64,000 nucleotides of DNA from Chryseobacterium sp. JUb7. Its GTDB lineage: Bacteria > Bacteroidota > Bacteroidia > Flavobacteriales > Weeksellaceae. Location: assembly GCF_024806495.1 (NCBI RefSeq), contig NZ_JANUFF010000002.1, positions 62,001-126,000 on the forward strand. The letters run 5' to 3'. Made by a program: the position numbers and the translations under genes. The notes under the pieces were generated by a model that saw nothing but the letters and a program-made list of their open reading frames with translations, ran no database searches and was not told the DNA's origin. Shown here piece after piece: positions 27,026 to 35,842 of this stretch; positions within the stretch are counted from its first letter, which is position 1, and each line of letters begins with the position of its first letter.

Positions 27026-27056
27026 CAAAGGTAATTTTTTTGAAAGCTTTAGACAA
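27026..27056 (-). promoter_or_regulatory. Promoter of the CPBP protease gene
   Basis: On the minus strand TTG at 27054-27056, a 20-base spacer and TACCTTTG at 27026-27033 match the Bacteroidota consensus. The ATG is 28 bases downstream. Confidence 0.7.
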
Positions 27057-27107
27057 CTAAAAACGGAAATACTTATTTTCGCCTATTCATCACAATCACA
27101 TAAAAAA

Positions 27108-27803
27108 ATGAATCCGGAAACACCATTTCCAAGTATAAAATCCGAAATCAATCAATGGGGAGCTTGGCTTATTCAAATAACACTGCTCGGATTACTGCTG
27201 TTCAGTTTTGTATTATTTTTTTTGCTGCCCATCTACGGTATTTATAAAAGAGGAATTACAGTGATGTTGTGGCCTTCTGTCATCTGTTTTTCTATATCCT
27301 TTTTAATTTTAATACCGGCACTTAGATATTATTTTTTTAAAAGACATCAGCTTGCCCGTGAAATTACAGTAACTGAAAAAGGACTTCTGTTTTATAATAC
27401 CAAAAAAGAAGTCACCGAAAAAATACTATATTCGGAGCTCTGCTCATCCGGTCAGGCTTTTGACATCAAAACAGTAAATACAATGAACTCAGGAATTATT
27501 CCGCTCCTTGAAGTTTATGTTCAGCCAGAAAGCCATGAACCTAAAATGATACGCCTTGATATGAACCTTCCGTTACATGTTGTGAACAATAAATATGAGC
27601 TATATGCTCATTTTCTTCAGGGAATCTCTGTTTTCAGACCGGATCTCAAAATTGATCCGATAGTATTACATAATTATTTAATTGACAAAGACTCTTGGAA
27701 AACCTCTCCAAACGGGAAAATATCCTGGGTTTTAATTCTTGGTTTACTTATCTTTTTAACTGCCATCATTATAGGAATTATATTTTTAACATCAAACGGT
27801 TGA
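27108..27803 (+). CDS. Membrane protein of unknown function (tandem paralog 1)
   Basis: A 231-residue protein with two membrane segments near the start (about 17-40 and 47-68) and one at the end (208-228). The cytosolic or periplasmic middle, from about 80 to 200, contains a beta-rich stretch (EITVTEKGLLFYNTKKEVTE, KILYSELCS) that resembles bacterial PH-like domains. It ends in LYAHFLQGISVFRPDLKIDP. I do not recognise a named family. It is followed after a single base by a paralog with the same layout, so the two are translationally coupled and probably form a complex. The pair is divergent from the CPBP protease. Confidence 0.7.
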   Translation: MNPETPFPSIKSEINQWGAWLIQITLLGLLLFSFVLFFLLPIYGIYKRGITVMLWPSVICFSISFLILIPALRYYFFKRHQLAREITVTEKGLLFYNTKKEVTEKILYSELCSSGQAFDIKTVNTMNSGIIPLLEVYVQPESHEPKMIRLDMNLPLHVVNNKYELYAHFLQGISVFRPDLKIDPIVLHNYLIDKDSWKTSPNGKISWVLILGLLIFLTAIIIGIIFLTSNG

Positions 27804-27804
27804 T

Positions 27805-28530
27805 ATGAAGGAGAAATTTCCAATAATAGAGTCTGAAATTAATTCCACTCTTACTTTTACAGCAAGAGTTGCCACTTTTATTTTCTTTTCAATCATCATA
27901 TTTACCATTGTCGTATTTCCAATCTATGATATTTTCCAAAAAGGAGTTTTGTATCAACTGAAACACAGAACAAGTATGTTTATGATCCTTATGATCATTG
28001 AAATCGGGACCATTTCGGGATTGTATGCACTTGTTAAATTTTATTTTAAAACCAGACATCTGAGATCCCATAAAATAATAGTGAATGAAAAAGGAGTTGT
28101 ACATTACGACTCAAACGATGAGATCATAAAAACAATTGCCTATGCTGATCTTACGTATGCTGAAAAAATTTCTTTTAGAAAAGATGTTTATTCAGAACAT
28201 GCAAACCAAAAAACACTGGCTAAAAAATTAGTTGTACATATCAAAGATCCAAAAAACACTGTTTTACAAATGGTTATAGATATGAATTTGGATTTAACGG
28301 TGCTTAAAAACAAACATTTACTGTATGCCCATTTTATAAACGGAATACGAATATTCCGTCCTGATTTACAAATTGATCCGATTGTATATTCTGACTATTA
28401 CATTAATGAAAAAACGTTTCAATATGACAGAACCATTCGAAAAGGATATCTAGGGGGAATGATTATTCTGGGGATCATCACTTTTGGACTGATATTTCTT
28501 CTTTTTATTATCTTAAAAATATTGGTGTAA
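27805..28530 (+). CDS. Membrane protein of unknown function (tandem paralog 2)
   Basis: A 241-residue protein with the same plan as its upstream neighbour: membrane segments at about 18-40, 50-70 and 218-239 and a middle PH-like stretch (KIIVNEKGVVHYDSNDEIIK, TIAYADLTY). The diagnostic end is LYAHFINGIRIFRPDLQIDP followed by IV and a Tyr-containing YxI motif. The two proteins share the closing motif almost exactly but are otherwise diverged, so the duplication is old. Function unknown; the one-base gap and shared plan suggest a heteromeric membrane complex. No terminator is evident after it. Confidence 0.7.
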   Translation: MKEKFPIIESEINSTLTFTARVATFIFFSIIIFTIVVFPIYDIFQKGVLYQLKHRTSMFMILMIIEIGTISGLYALVKFYFKTRHLRSHKIIVNEKGVVHYDSNDEIIKTIAYADLTYAEKISFRKDVYSEHANQKTLAKKLVVHIKDPKNTVLQMVIDMNLDLTVLKNKHLLYAHFINGIRIFRPDLQIDPIVYSDYYINEKTFQYDRTIRKGYLGGMIILGIITFGLIFLLFIILKILV

Positions 28531-28616
28531 GATCACATGACCATTACTTTTCCTTCGCTTATTTAAATTTTATATTTTTTTAAGGTAAAATTTCCGTGTA
28601 AGCTATTTTTATGAAG

Positions 28617-28624
28617 TAACTTTG
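28617..28624 (+). promoter_or_regulatory. -7 element of the MFS gene
   Basis: TAACTTTG at 28617-28624. Its TTG gives a false in-frame start at 28622; the ATG at 28643 is 18 bases downstream of the box. No clear -33 TTG. Confidence 0.55.
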
Positions 28625-28642
28625 CACCTTAATTTTTTCAAC

Positions 28643-29827
28643 ATGGATAGTTTAGTAAATCGGTCAGAGAATGTTAACTTATCCTTGCTTACTTATGTGT
28701 GTTTTACTTTTGTAGGATATTTCATCATAGGATTATCTCTGTCTGTTCTTCCGATTTTTATTAATAAAAATTTAGGTTTTAGTTTGGTCGTTGCCGGCTT
28801 AGTCATCAGTTTACAATATGTATCTACATTTTTCCTGAGGGCATATTCCGGAAAAATCATTGATGGGAAAGGTCCGAAACCTGCAGTATTGTTTAGTATG
28901 CTGAGTTTTTCTTTAACCGGTATTTTCTTAATAATAGCCTATTATTTTAAGCTTTCACCCTTTATCAGTCTTTCTTTTTTGGTGGTTACACGTTTACTCA
29001 CCGGCTGTGCCGAAGGGATGATTGGTGCCAGTCCTATCAACTGGGCGATTATGGCAGTTGGTGAAAAACATACTGCAAAAATCATTTCATATAATGGTGT
29101 TGCCTGCTATGGTGCTCTTGCCATTGGCGCTTCGCTGGGAGTAACAATTGAGCACGAATTCAGCCTTTACGGAATTGGAATTCTTTCCATCCTGTTAGGA
29201 ATCCTTGGCTTTCTTTTTGCAAAAACCAAAGAAAATAAAACCAATACCAATCCTCAGGAAGCTCAGTCGTTCTGGAAAGTACTGGGAAAAGTTGCCCCTT
29301 TTGGGGTTTGCTTAGCGTTGGGCGGAATTGGATTTGCAAGTATTTCAACTTTTATTACATTATATTACAATTATTTTCATTGGAATAACGGAGCTTTATG
29401 TCTTAGTATTTTCGGAGGACTATTTGTCGCAGGAAGATTGGTTTTCAGCAATGTGATCAATAATTATGGTGGAATTAAAGTAGCGATAGCCTGTCTGTTC
29501 GTAGAAACCATTGGGCTTTTAATTATTGCCTTTGCAACAAATTCTCAGATGGCACTTTTGGGGGCCGGAGTTACAGGTTTGGGATTTTCATTGATTTTTC
29601 CTGCATTGGGGGTTGTTGCCATCAAAAGTGTTTCTCCTTCAAGTCAGGGCTCTGCATTGGCCGGATATGGGCTTTTCATCGATCTTTCGCTAGGTGTCGC
29701 CGGTCCGTTAATTGGGGGGGTTGCAGACATTTACGGAATGAGCTATATTTTCCCTTTTAGTGCTGCCATGGTGTTTATTGGGCTCGGATTGGCCTATTTG
29801 CTTAAAATGAAAACTTTAAAGCACTGA
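28643..29827 (+). CDS. Major facilitator superfamily transporter (YhhS-like)
   Basis: A 394-residue inner-membrane carrier with about twelve hydrophobic segments. The loop between segments 2 and 3 reads FLRAYSGKIIDGKGPKPAV, a variant of the MFS G-x-x-x-D-R/K-x-G-R/K-K signature, and RLLTGCAEGMIGASPINWA follows in segment 4 as in the YhhS/YfcJ group of presumed sugar or drug exporters. The second half repeats the layout (GVCLALGGIGFAS, LFVAGRLVFSNVI, GLGFSLIFPALGVVAI). The substrate cannot be deduced. The start was set at the ATG because the upstream TTG lies in the promoter. Confidence 0.88.
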   Translation: MDSLVNRSENVNLSLLTYVCFTFVGYFIIGLSLSVLPIFINKNLGFSLVVAGLVISLQYVSTFFLRAYSGKIIDGKGPKPAVLFSMLSFSLTGIFLIIAYYFKLSPFISLSFLVVTRLLTGCAEGMIGASPINWAIMAVGEKHTAKIISYNGVACYGALAIGASLGVTIEHEFSLYGIGILSILLGILGFLFAKTKENKTNTNPQEAQSFWKVLGKVAPFGVCLALGGIGFASISTFITLYYNYFHWNNGALCLSIFGGLFVAGRLVFSNVINNYGGIKVAIACLFVETIGLLIIAFATNSQMALLGAGVTGLGFSLIFPALGVVAIKSVSPSSQGSALAGYGLFIDLSLGVAGPLIGGVADIYGMSYIFPFSAAMVFIGLGLAYLLKMKTLKH

Positions 29828-30092
29828 TTGCAAGAATATTTATAAAAATTAAATAAACGCTTTATTTAGACTACAAAAGTCGCAAAAGATATTTTTTAAG
29901 CCTATTCTCAGGTTGACAAAAACGAACTAAATAAAAAATCATTTTTTATTAAACAAATGTGCACTTCTATACGTAAAGAATTTGATCTTAAATTGCTAAT
30001 GTGTTAAAAACTTTTGTGCCCTTTGCGGTTAAAACAAATTCAATTTTCAGGATTCGACAAAATTCACGATTTTTGCAACTTCAATACACGAT
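29828..30092. other. Gene-free 265-base gap between the MFS gene and prfC
   Basis: No gene found. A stretch near 29872-29890 rich in ACAAAAG/GCAAAAG and a partly complementary one at 30012-30030 (CTTTTGTGCCCTTTGCGG) look like a worn copy of a dispersed flavobacterial repeat. No strong terminator follows the MFS stop. Confidence 0.3.
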
Positions 30093-31688
30093 ATGTCAGA
30101 CTTAATCAAAGAAATAGAAAAAAGAAAAACCTTCGGAATTATCTCCCACCCCGATGCCGGAAAAACCACTCTTACAGAAAAGCTGCTGCTTTTTGGAGGG
30201 GCTATTCAGGAAGCTGGTGCGGTAAAATCCAATAAAATAAAAAAAGGAGCCACCTCCGACTTTATGGAAATTGAAAGACAGAGAGGGATCTCTGTGGCTA
30301 CTTCCGTATTGGCTTTTGAATACAGAGACCACAAAATCAACATCCTGGATACTCCGGGTCACAAGGATTTTGCTGAAGATACCTACAGAACCTTAACTGC
30401 GGTTGATTCTGTAATCGTTGTAATCGATGTTGCCAAAGGGGTTGAGGAACAGACTGAAAAGTTGGTTCAGGTTTGTAGAATGAGAAACATTCCGATGTTG
30501 GTTTTCATTAATAAACTGGACCGTGAAGGTAAAGACGCTTTCGATTTGCTGGATGAAGTTGAGCAAAAATTAGGATTAACGGTTTGTCCGCTTTCATTAC
30601 CAATTGGTATGGGAAGTGATTTTCAGGGAATTTACAACATCTGGGAAGACAATATCCAGTTGTTCCTTGAAGAAAAAAAGCAGAAAGTAGGTGAAGCGAT
30701 CAAGTTTGATGATATTAATGATCCTACCATTGATGAGATTATTGGTGAAAAAGCAGCCGCCACTTTAAGAGAAGAGCTTGATCTGGTACAGTCTGTTTAT
30801 CCTGAATTTAATCGTGAAGATTATATGAAAGGAGATTTGCAGCCAGTTTTCTTTGGTTCGGCTTTAAATAATTTTGGAGTTCGCGAATTACTGGATGCTT
30901 TCATCGATATTGCACCTATGCCACAGCCTAAGGAAAGTGATATACGTTTGGTGAAGCCTGAAGAAAACACTTTCACAGGATTTGTTTTCAAAATTCACGC
31001 GAATATGGATCCTAAGCACAGAGACCGTTTAGCTTTCGTTAAAATTGTTTCAGGGGTATTTAAAAGAAATGAAAATTACCTGTTGGTAAGAGAAGGTAAA
31101 AAAATGAAATTCTCTTCTCCGAATGCATTTTTCGCAGATAAAAAAGAAGTGGTAGACGAAAGTTTCCCGGGAGATATTGTGGGTCTTCATGATACCGGAA
31201 GTTTCAGAATCGGTGATACACTGACTGGTGGTGAAAAACTGAGCTTCAAAGGAGTTCCTAGTTTCTCTCCTGAACATTTCAGATATATCAACAACAATGA
31301 TCCGTTAAAAGCTAAGCAATTGGCCAAAGGTATCGATCAGCTGATGGATGAAGGGGTTGCACAGCTCTTTACTCTTGAAATGAACAATAGAAAAATCATC
31401 GGAACGGTAGGAGCACTTCAGTATGAAGTTATCCAATACCGTCTGGAGCATGAATATGGAGCAAAATGTACATACGAACCTCTTTCCATGCACAAGGCAT
31501 GCTGGGTCGAGGCCGATGAAAAATCTGAAGAATTTAAAGAATTTGCAAGACTAAAACAGAGATTTTTAGCAAGAGATAAATACAATCAATTGGTATTCCT
31601 GGCAGATTCATCATTTACAATTCACATGACTCAGGAAAAATTCCCGAATGTGAAGCTTCATTTCATCAGTGAATTCCAGAATAGCTAA
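30093..31688 (+). CDS. prfC: Peptide chain release factor 3
   Basis: A translational GTPase that ejects RF1 and RF2 from the ribosome after termination. The G-domain motifs are SHPDAGKTT (18-26), switch I with DFMEIERQRGIS, DTPGHKDF, and NKLDREGKD. Domain II follows at about 290-380 (ENTFTGFVFKIHANMDPKHRDR), and domain III begins near 390 and includes IGTVGALQYEVIQYRLEHEYG. The length of 531 is exact for RF3, and RF3 is distinguished from EF-G by the A-G-A-V-K and DRLAFVKI signatures. It is monocistronic with a strong terminator. Confidence 0.97.
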   Translation: MSDLIKEIEKRKTFGIISHPDAGKTTLTEKLLLFGGAIQEAGAVKSNKIKKGATSDFMEIERQRGISVATSVLAFEYRDHKINILDTPGHKDFAEDTYRTLTAVDSVIVVIDVAKGVEEQTEKLVQVCRMRNIPMLVFINKLDREGKDAFDLLDEVEQKLGLTVCPLSLPIGMGSDFQGIYNIWEDNIQLFLEEKKQKVGEAIKFDDINDPTIDEIIGEKAAATLREELDLVQSVYPEFNREDYMKGDLQPVFFGSALNNFGVRELLDAFIDIAPMPQPKESDIRLVKPEENTFTGFVFKIHANMDPKHRDRLAFVKIVSGVFKRNENYLLVREGKKMKFSSPNAFFADKKEVVDESFPGDIVGLHDTGSFRIGDTLTGGEKLSFKGVPSFSPEHFRYINNNDPLKAKQLAKGIDQLMDEGVAQLFTLEMNNRKIIGTVGALQYEVIQYRLEHEYGAKCTYEPLSMHKACWVEADEKSEEFKEFARLKQRFLARDKYNQLVFLADSSFTIHMTQEKFPNVKLHFISEFQNS

Positions 31689-31711
31689 TTAAACAGTTTA
31701 AAATAAACAGC

Positions 31712-31740
31712 AATCCGTTGAAAATTTCAACGGATTTTTT
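31712..31740 (+). terminator. Terminator of prfC
   Basis: An almost perfect palindrome (AATCCGTTGAAA and complement) followed by Ts, 24 bases after the stop. Confidence 0.9.
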
Positions 31741-31795
31741 ATTTTAATAAATCAATAAATTTTCTGATAAAACAAACACTCTTTTTAAAACTTTG

Positions 31796-31803
31796 TATAT
31801 TTG
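31796..31803 (+). promoter_or_regulatory. -7 element of the methyltransferase gene
   Basis: TATATTTG, 70 bases before the ATG at 31873. No clear -33 TTG. Confidence 0.5.
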
Positions 31804-31872
31804 ATATCAACAGAATACAATGAATAACTTCAATATTTATTAATTCTGTAAAAAACATCAAACTACATCACC

Positions 31873-32691
31873 ATGGAAAAACAAACGATTATCTCAGGCT
31901 TTCAACAAGTCGACAGTTCCGAATATGAGTATTTAATACAGTTTCTTGAAAATGTTGCAGCCTATCCCATTGTTAAAGAAAGTCTGGAATTACAAATAAA
32001 ACTGCTGAACCTAAAACCGGGTGAGCATGTACTTGACGTTGGCTGTGGCATCGGTATTCAGGCACTGGAAATGGCAAAACAGGTAAATCCTACGGGAAAA
32101 GTAACCGGTACGGATATCAGTTCTGTAATGATTGAATTCGCAAAAAGTAAAGCATCTGATTCTGATCTGCCTCTTGATTTTTTTGTAGCAGAAGCAGACA
32201 CTCAGCCTTTTCCGGATCAAACATTTGACGCTGTAAGAACTGAAAGGGTTTTAATGTATATTAAAGATACGCAAAAAGTACTTAAAGAATTTAAAAGACT
32301 TCTTAAGCCAGGTGGACGGCTTGTAATATTTGACCTGCACTGGGACGGAACTCTGCTGTCTCATAAAGATAAAGCACTTACAAGGAGAATTATCCATTAC
32401 GTTACAGATCATCTTCCCAACGGTAATGTAGGCACAGATATATATTTTCACTTAAAAAATAATGGCTTTAAAAATGTAGAAGTAAAGCCATATGCTTATT
32501 TCGGCAATGATGAGATACTTCTGAAAATTGTAGAGAAAGCCTATATAGGAATATTACAAAAAGGCATTTCAGACGGAGTATTTACAGAAACAGAGATTAA
32601 TAACTGGTGGAAGTCTTTATATGAAGATGTAGAAGCCGGAACGTTTTATATATCTTTTCCTGGATTAATCGGATATGGAACAAATGACTAA
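31873..32691 (+). CDS. Class I SAM-dependent methyltransferase
   Basis: A 272-residue soluble enzyme. The AdoMet-binding motif I is HVLDVGCGIGIQ (52-63), followed by the acidic end of strand 2 in GTDIS and by AEADTQPFPDQTFDAVRTERVLMYI and LKPGGRLVIFDLHW, the standard order for a UbiE/Methyltransf_11 protein. The C-terminal 100 residues, with FKNVEVKPYAYFGND and a WWKSLYEDVEAGTFYIS stretch, are typical of small-molecule methyltransferases. The acceptor is unknown. It stands alone between a terminator and a convergent protease gene, separated by a bidirectional terminator. Confidence 0.85.
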   Translation: MEKQTIISGFQQVDSSEYEYLIQFLENVAAYPIVKESLELQIKLLNLKPGEHVLDVGCGIGIQALEMAKQVNPTGKVTGTDISSVMIEFAKSKASDSDLPLDFFVAEADTQPFPDQTFDAVRTERVLMYIKDTQKVLKEFKRLLKPGGRLVIFDLHWDGTLLSHKDKALTRRIIHYVTDHLPNGNVGTDIYFHLKNNGFKNVEVKPYAYFGNDEILLKIVEKAYIGILQKGISDGVFTETEINNWWKSLYEDVEAGTFYISFPGLIGYGTND

Positions 32692-32715
32692 ACAGTCATT
32701 TTAAAACTCAAAATA

Positions 32716-32750
32716 AAACCGTTCAACTTTCGCTGAACGGTTTATTTTTT
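32716..32750. terminator. Bidirectional terminator between methyltransferase and protease
   Basis: Stem AAACCGTTCA / TGAACGGTTT with an eight-base loop, Ts on the right and As on the left, between convergent stops. Confidence 0.9.
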
Positions 32751-32764
32751 ATTGGTGAGTTCAA

Positions 32765-35032
32765 TTATTTATTGATCAATAATTTTTTAGAGATTTTCTG
32801 ATCATCTTTATCCACCTGAATGATATAAACTCCTGATGGAAGATCTGATAAATTCACTTTTTCCAGAATTTTGCCTCCATTACGGGAAACTTCTTTTTTA
32901 GGATTTACCAATTTTCCATCCATTGCGAATACCGTGTAAGAAATATTGGTTTTAGAATCTGATTCTATGGTAAATATTCCTTTAGAAGGATTCGGATAAA
33001 TTTTCAATCCGTCTTCTTTTTCAAGTTCGTTTGTAGACAGGTTAGAATTGATGGTAAAGTTGGTTGTATTAACATTTAAAAATACATTGTCCACTGCTTT
33101 AATCATAATTCTGGCATTAGAAGAATTTCCCAGTCCATTTGGAACTGTAAATGTATAAGAGCCATTATTTGGAGTACTTGCTACCAATGTATTAGGGAAT
33201 GTAAGACCGCCATCCATTGAAATAAGAATACTTACGTTGGCCGTATTTACAGGAGCAGCATTGGTATTAGCTACATTCCAGGTAATGGTCTGCTGCTGAC
33301 CGGCTGTCCATGTAATACCTGCAGTATTCTGAGAGCTTACCGTAAAAGGTCCTGCAGCGGCTGAAACAGTAAGCTGAATATCATCACGTCCGGTCTGCCC
33401 GCCTACCGGATTATTATCTCTTACCAACAATGAGAAATTAAGCGTTCTCGCTGCAGTAGATAATTTTTCCCATGATCTGTAATTTGAAGCTGTTAAAATA
33501 GAAGGGTCATAGCCTTCAATAATTGTTGACAGCCTAGGGAAATATCTCGTCGGCGAAGTTGTTGCCCACATTGATCTGAACATAGGCCCTACTGTATTGG
33601 TAGGTCTTGGCGGCATTAAAGCAGCTCCAGCATCAATTTGTTCCCAGTTGTAGGTAATGGCATTCCCATCAGGATCCGAACCTGCTCCCGTTAATGCAAA
33701 CGGTGTTCCGATAGGAATCGTTCTGTCGGGTCCGGCATTGGCAGTTGGCTCATTATTTCCTGTAGCTGTATTTACTCCGCAGTTTCCTGCTCCTGTAATT
33801 CTGAGATACATCTCACGAATGCTTACACTGTGAAAATAGGCATCACTGTTGTTTTGTACATTGGGCGGACAAATTCCGGCATATCCCATAATCGAACTTG
33901 CACTTCCCGGTTCTATCGATGTCGCCGTGTTTCTGTTGCAGGCATTATTCTGAGTATGGTTGGCTCCAAACTGATGTCCCATTTCGTGAGCTACATAATC
34001 AATAACAAAAGGGTCTCCCACTGGGGCAGCAGATCCTGTAACTCCACCTGCTTTTACGTTGTTATTACAAACGGCCGGCGTATATGCCAATCCGTTATCA
34101 TTCCCTTGTGAAGCCTGGAAAAACACATGTCCGATATCGTAATTATTTACTCCGATTGCATTATTGGTCACTGTAATATTTTCATCGATCATTTGCCCTG
34201 CATCGAGTGCATCAAAAGTATCTGTATTAATGAAAAACAATGCATCTGTATTCGCGATCAGCTGAAGGGTTACTGAAATATCATTTTCAAAAACCTGATT
34301 AAGGCGTGCTACTGCAAGGTTCACAGCAGCAAGTACTGCTGCTTTTTTCTGAGCATCTGTTCCGGCACCTACTCCGGCCTGTTGGGCAATATAAGCTGTA
34401 TATTCTGTAGTGGTGGTAATAGCAAGCCTGTATCTTCGCAATAAACCGTCGATAACCGTTTTATTCTGTAGCCCTCCGTTTGATGCCTGCTTAAGAATCT
34501 CATCTTCTTTAAATAAGCATTCGAATCTGTTTTGAGAAGATGCATTTTTACGGTCATACACCATATAAATCTTATTATCATGAGAATGAGAATCTATATA
34601 ATATATTCCTTTGGTATTTTTTACGACCGCATTAAGTCCGAAATAAGGATCATATGTAAATCTTATGTTGCTTGTCGGTTCTCCGATTTTAGTTCCGATA
34701 TATGATTTAATGTCCGAATATCTTGACTGAAGCTCAGGATGCATAGTAGAAGCTTCATATACTTCATAGGTATCAAACGTTCCCTGATCATTAGGAAATT
34801 TTATCAATACTCCTTTTGCTGATGATATCTTGGATCTGTCCGGAGCTGTGGATAACTGATATTTAAGTTCGTTCGTATTAAGGCTTAAAAGCTCATATCC
34901 TGAAACTTTTATACTCCTTTCTCTTGAATCTCTGACATTTTTTTCAGAAACTTTTGTCCATTGATTCTGCTGTGCTAATGCAGACCCCGATATCACGAGA
35001 AAGCCTGCCAGAAATAATAGTTTTTTTTTCAT
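32765..35032 (-). CDS. Reprolysin-like zinc metalloprotease with T9SS type A tail
   Basis: A 755-residue secreted protease. The signal peptide ends GSALAQ near residue 20, and a propeptide of about 190 residues is followed by a metzincin domain. The zinc site HEMGHQFGANH lies at 348-358 and is the HExxHxxGxxH motif of M12B-type enzymes; the Met-turn region SSIMGYAGIC comes about 30 residues later. A PKD-like unit (NAGPDRTIPIGTPFALTGAG) starts near 430, and a Wxx-ITWNVANT unit follows. The last 80 residues, from LKIYPNPSKGIF to ISKKLLINK, are a T9SS type A signal. The target proteins are unknown. It is four bases downstream of a lipoprotein gene, so the two are probably one transcript. Confidence 0.92.
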   Translation of the reverse strand: MKKKLLFLAGFLVISGSALAQQNQWTKVSEKNVRDSRERSIKVSGYELLSLNTNELKYQLSTAPDRSKISSAKGVLIKFPNDQGTFDTYEVYEASTMHPELQSRYSDIKSYIGTKIGEPTSNIRFTYDPYFGLNAVVKNTKGIYYIDSHSHDNKIYMVYDRKNASSQNRFECLFKEDEILKQASNGGLQNKTVIDGLLRRYRLAITTTTEYTAYIAQQAGVGAGTDAQKKAAVLAAVNLAVARLNQVFENDISVTLQLIANTDALFFINTDTFDALDAGQMIDENITVTNNAIGVNNYDIGHVFFQASQGNDNGLAYTPAVCNNNVKAGGVTGSAAPVGDPFVIDYVAHEMGHQFGANHTQNNACNRNTATSIEPGSASSIMGYAGICPPNVQNNSDAYFHSVSIREMYLRITGAGNCGVNTATGNNEPTANAGPDRTIPIGTPFALTGAGSDPDGNAITYNWEQIDAGAALMPPRPTNTVGPMFRSMWATTSPTRYFPRLSTIIEGYDPSILTASNYRSWEKLSTAARTLNFSLLVRDNNPVGGQTGRDDIQLTVSAAAGPFTVSSQNTAGITWTAGQQQTITWNVANTNAAPVNTANVSILISMDGGLTFPNTLVASTPNNGSYTFTVPNGLGNSSNARIMIKAVDNVFLNVNTTNFTINSNLSTNELEKEDGLKIYPNPSKGIFTIESDSKTNISYTVFAMDGKLVNPKKEVSRNGGKILEKVNLSDLPSGVYIIQVDKDDQKISKKLLINK

Positions 35033-35036
35033 AAAT

Positions 35037-35513
35037 TCAGTGTATTAGGTTCAATTTTATTTTTTGTGGTTTATTTAAAATTTTAATAATAAGAATGGGA
35101 TTCAATTGTTTATTTTCTTTATACTCATCATTTTCAACTTCTTTATAGGTAACCCATAACGTTGAGCCGTCAGATTCTATTTTTTCTACCTCAATGTCTC
35201 CATTTTTTAGTGTTTTCATTCGCGGCTTTAATACCAGAAAAAATTCATTCTCATTTTCCAATACAGGAATCGGAGTCGATCTGGAATATTTTGAATCATT
35301 CAGCTTTTTGTATAGCTCTTTGATCTCTTTTGTGGTTTTAACAACTGTTGATTCTTTTAAACCACTGCTGGCATTCAGTCTTCTTATTTCTACAAACTCT
35401 ATCTTTTTCAAATTTTGTTTTTGTTGATTAAAAGACGAAACACTTTTCAAATTAACACAAGAAAAGAACAATACAACAGAAAAAAACGATAAACAAAAAA
35501 TTTTCCTTATCAT
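35037..35513 (-). CDS. Small lipoprotein of unknown function
   Basis: A 158-residue protein with a lipoprotein signal (FFSVVLFFSC, cysteine near residue 19). The remainder is charged and beta-rich (KIEFVEIRRLNAS, TTKEIKELYKKLNDSK, FFLVLKPRMKTLKNGDIEVE). No domain was recognised. The next gene, the metalloprotease, starts four bases downstream, so the lipoprotein may be an envelope partner, chaperone or inhibitor of the protease; this is inference. Starts at 35528 (TTG), 35519 and 35513 are possible. The TTG lies inside the -7 promoter box, and I prefer 35513 because it gives a clean signal peptide and a 12-base distance from the box. Confidence 0.7.
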   Translation of the reverse strand: MIRKIFCLSFFSVVLFFSCVNLKSVSSFNQQKQNLKKIEFVEIRRLNASSGLKESTVVKTTKEIKELYKKLNDSKYSRSTPIPVLENENEFFLVLKPRMKTLKNGDIEVEKIESDGSTLWVTYKEVENDEYKENKQLNPILIIKILNKPQKIKLNLIH

Positions 35514-35525
35514 ATTCATAATAAA

Positions 35526-35533
35526 CAAATATA
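35526..35533 (-). promoter_or_regulatory. -7 element of the lipoprotein-protease unit
   Basis: TATATTTG on the minus strand. Its TTG reads in frame with the lipoprotein and is a false start. No -33 TTG found. Confidence 0.5.
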
Positions 35534-35842
35534 TTAATTATTTAAGTAAAACTTCTTAAACTAAGTTAAGTTCTTATAAACAAAGAATTCATTGAATTAT
35601 TTATTTGAAAAATTCAATTTTTGGTGATGATATGCATATTTTAATTATATATCCTTTTATTAATTATAATAAACGGGTATTAAAATTTTTCTAAATCAAT
35701 AGAAATAATTTGTAAAACAATTGTAAAACAATTACAAAAAACTGATTTAAAACCATTTACAAATTTACCAATACAATACATTTCTTTTACAATCGGTACA
35801 AGAAGTTCACTGCTAATTTTACTTCATCAAAAAATTAATCTT
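35534..35842. other. Divergent AT-rich intergenic region with direct and inverted repeats
   Basis: No gene is present. Two head-to-tail copies of TTGTAAAACAA occupy 35710-35731, and the second makes with its right flank the dyad TTGTAA-N5-TTACAA at 35721-35737. This may be an operator for the rightward lipoprotein gene or the leftward protease unit. Only a weak -7 box, TAATTTTA at 35814-35821, was found for the rightward gene. Confidence 0.4.

Noticed and set aside
30014..30235. Plus-strand frame overlapping the start of prfC
   Set aside because: Out of frame with prfC and covers its P-loop coding region; no domain.
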